From contig CANQHW010000013.1 of the NCBI GenBank assembly GCA_947623855.1, forward strand, positions 1-14,768: DNA of 14,768 nt. The letters run 5' to 3'. The notes beneath the pieces are model-generated. The model saw only the letters and a list, made by a program, of their open reading frames with translations. It was not told the DNA's origin and made no database searches. The DNA comes from an uncultured Bacilli bacterium. Its GTDB lineage: Bacteria; Bacillota_I; Bacilli_A; RF39; UBA660. A program made the translations under genes and the position numbers. Shown in pieces: positions 13,358-14,768 of the stretch. Positions within the stretch are counted from its first letter, which is position 1; every line of letters starts with the position of its first letter.

Positions 13358-14128
13358 TTATACTTTGCGAGATTCAATTTCTGCTATTTTTTCAAATACT
13401 TCACTAGCATTATCATCGGTTATTTCATTATAACCTAGTTCTCTTAAAGCTTGAAGTTTAATGGTATTTAATTGTTGAGTTCTAGTAAGTTTTTCTTCAT
13501 TTTTAGCTTCTATTTCTTGGACAAAACGTTTATGGCTATCAGCTAAACGGCTGCGAGAAGCACCTCCAGTATTATATAGAGTTAAGGCTGAATATAAAAT
13601 GCCTTCAAAAATAAATTGTTTATTTTCATCAAACTTATATTCTTCGGGATTCGTAAAACCGGTTGTTTTACTCATATAACCAAACATATATTTTATTTCA
13701 GGAACATTGTCTAATGATTGTAAGGAATGATATAAGTATAAAATAGCATAATAATTTTCTTTATTATTAGAATCAGAAAGTTTTTCTTTTAGTAAGTAGG
13801 TTATATCAGATAATAGATTTTGACTTTCTTTATTTAAACCTTTAAAATCAAGATATTCCATATCTGAAGTATTTTTAACTCCTTGATTTAAGCGAGATTC
13901 AACAGCCATTAAATAATCGGTTGTTACTTCAATTTTACTAAGACCATCTTCACTACCATCAGCGATATCTAATAATTTAAATAATAGTAATCTTTTTTCT
14001 TTAGGCCAGGCATTTAGATCATTTAATTCTAAATAATTATACACCATTTGCCTTGATACTCCTAAATATTTGGCAAGTCTTACTTTTGAGATACCAAGTT
14101 CACTAAATAATTCTTTAACTGTTTTCAT
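13358..14128 (-). CDS. Helix-turn-helix protein with a helical C-terminal region, function unknown
   Basis: The only recognisable part is the N-terminal DNA-binding domain, residues 4-34: VKELFSELGISKVRLAKYLG then VSRQMVYNYLE, an XRE-like helix-turn-helix. The remaining ~220 residues are predicted helical and soluble; the last 60 (KRFVQEIEAKNEEKLTRTQ...) look like a charged coiled coil. I do not recognise the C-terminal family, so ligand and target are unknown. The ATG at 14128 gives 256 residues, with GGTGG eleven bases upstream; in-frame TTG 14146 and GTG 14143 overlap or abut that site and are less likely. It has a near-consensus promoter and its own terminator, hence a single-gene unit; a dyad over its -35 suggests autoregulation. 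Confidence 0.8.
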   Translation of the reverse strand: MKTVKELFSELGISKVRLAKYLGVSRQMVYNYLELNDLNAWPKEKRLLLFKLLDIADGSEDGLSKIEVTTDYLMAVESRLNQGVKNTSDMEYLDFKGLNKESQNLLSDITYLLKEKLSDSNNKENYYAILYLYHSLQSLDNVPEIKYMFGYMSKTTGFTNPEEYKFDENKQFIFEGILYSALTLYNTGGASRSRLADSHKRFVQEIEAKNEEKLTRTQQLNTIKLQALRELGYNEITDDNASEVFEKIAEIESRKV

Positions 14129-14162
14129 AAACGTTTTTTCCACCAACCTTAATTACAAACCT

Positions 14163-14190
14163 ATTATATCACAACTACTTTACATGTCAA
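14163..14190 (-). promoter_or_regulatory. Near-consensus promoter of the helix-turn-helix gene, with a dyad over the -35
   Basis: On the - strand TTGACA (14190-14185), 16 bases, then TGATATAAT with TATAAT at 14168-14163. The -35 is half of TTGACATGTAAA (14190-14179), a 12-base palindrome with one mismatch pair, a plausible operator. Confidence 0.8.
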
Positions 14191-14258
14191 TAATTTATCA
14201 ATTAAAAAATATAACTTTTAAATTATTGATATTACCAAATATATTTTTATCAAATATT

Positions 14259-14285
14259 AAAAAGTTATAAATTCTATAACTTTTT
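14259..14285 (-). terminator. Intrinsic terminator of the downstream-edge gene
   Basis: On the - strand AAAAAGTTATA (14285-14275), 5-base loop, TATAACTTTTT (14269-14259): eleven perfect pairs including the stop codon. The A5/T5 ends make it usable in both directions. Confidence 0.7.
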
Positions 14286-14768
14286 ACGCAGTCCTAAAGT
14301 AGTATCATTATCTAATCCTACGTCTAGATTTACTATTGAATTATCTAATTGTATTCCTCGTGCTATATCAAACATACTACCAAGTATTTTATCATTTTGA
14401 TCCTTTTTTTGATATACATTAATTAAATAACATATATCATCATATCTTTTTTCAAATTCTGCTTCTTTTAACTTCTCCTCAGTACCAAAATCAGCTTTTT
14501 CATTAACTGGAATAGCTCTTTTATATAAAATATATTCCCTAACCAAATTATTTAGCAATACTGTATGTTCTTTTACTCCATTATAATTTAAATTTTTTAA
14601 TTCTGTAATTTTCATATATACTTTTTTTATAAAAGAGTTATTTTTTAAAGCAAATTCTAATTTAATTATTTCCAGTTTAGAATTTATTTCTCCTATTCTA
14701 GCACCAATTTCTAATTCCCTAGAATTTAACATCGGTTCAGTAGCTAACTTCCTTTTAACTTGGATATT
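14274..14768 (-). CDS. Hypothetical protein, 3' part (5' end beyond the window)
   Basis: I do not recognise this family. The frame is open to the window edge: upstream of ATG 14732 it reads NIQVKRKLATEP without a stop, and no Shine-Dalgarno site is correctly spaced before that ATG, so the gene more likely starts outside the window; if ATG 14732 were used the product would have 152 residues. The visible 164 residues are charged and helical with heptad-like stretches (ARIGEINSKLEIIKLEF, KLKEAEFEKRYDDICYLINVYQ), no membrane segment and no catalytic motif. It ends at a strong hairpin, followed by the promoter of the helix-turn-helix gene on the same strand, so the two are separate units. Confidence 0.65.
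   Translation of the reverse strand, partial: NIQVKRKLATEPMLNSRELEIGARIGEINSKLEIIKLEFALKNNSFIKKVYMKITELKNLNYNGVKEHTVLLNNLVREYILYKRAIPVNEKADFGTEEKLKEAEFEKRYDDICYLINVYQKKDQNDKILGSMFDIARGIQLDNSIVNLDVGLDNDTTLGLRKKL

Noticed and set aside
14070..14270. + strand 66-residue frame
   Set aside because: Lies antisense over the start and promoter of the helix-turn-helix gene, with no ribosome site.
1..14768. CRISPR array or rRNA genes
   Set aside because: No regularly spaced direct repeats and no rRNA signature sequences were seen on either strand.

Overview
The window is AT-rich DNA of a low-GC Firmicute. The gene content (GatCAB, XerC/D, RarA), the strong Shine-Dalgarno sites and TTGACA/TATAAT-type promoters fit an uncultured gut member of Bacilli near the Mollicutes border (RF39-like); that placement is inferred from style, not from a marker gene. 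The code is standard: TGA ends gatA and Trp is TGG. GatA carries a TGDSIR active-site motif that I recall from Mycoplasma-type GatA.

Layout. 1-3499: a translation operon on the + strand, the 3' end of asnS followed by gatC, gatA and gatB, tightly packed. 3500-4488: a 307-residue orphan gene with its own promoter. 4500-6345: a HerA/DUF87-type hexameric ATPase with its own terminator. 6350-7255: a type IV (AbiE) toxin-antitoxin pair in which the antitoxin is intact and the nucleotidyltransferase toxin is broken. 7256-7450: a short promoter-to-terminator interval that folds like an unrecognised structured RNA or attenuator. About 7450-8825: a solitary TnpB element of the IS200/IS605 group with no tnpA, an intact RuvC site and a likely right-end guide RNA. 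8846-10700: tcdA and rarA converge with overlapping stops. 10740-11695: a XerC/XerD recombinase, divergent from rarA. 11652-11853: a 47-residue x-Ala-Arg-Asn repeat protein on the - strand, missed by a 60-residue cutoff, whose terminator lies inside the xer 3' end. 11990-12733: zupT. 12734-13260: an extremely AT-rich stretch without genes. 13262-14190: a helix-turn-helix protein on the - strand with a near-consensus promoter and its own terminator. 14259-14768: the 3' part of an unrecognised - strand gene.

How the genes relate. AsnRS and GatCAB serve aminoacyl-tRNA supply; tcdA modifies ANN-decoding tRNAs; rarA and xer act on chromosome maintenance. The 4.5-8.8 kb part (HerA ATPase, decayed AbiE, TnpB) is the accessory section. 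The best candidates for something undescribed are the structured RNA at 7306-7447 and the tetrapeptide-repeat protein at 11710-11853.
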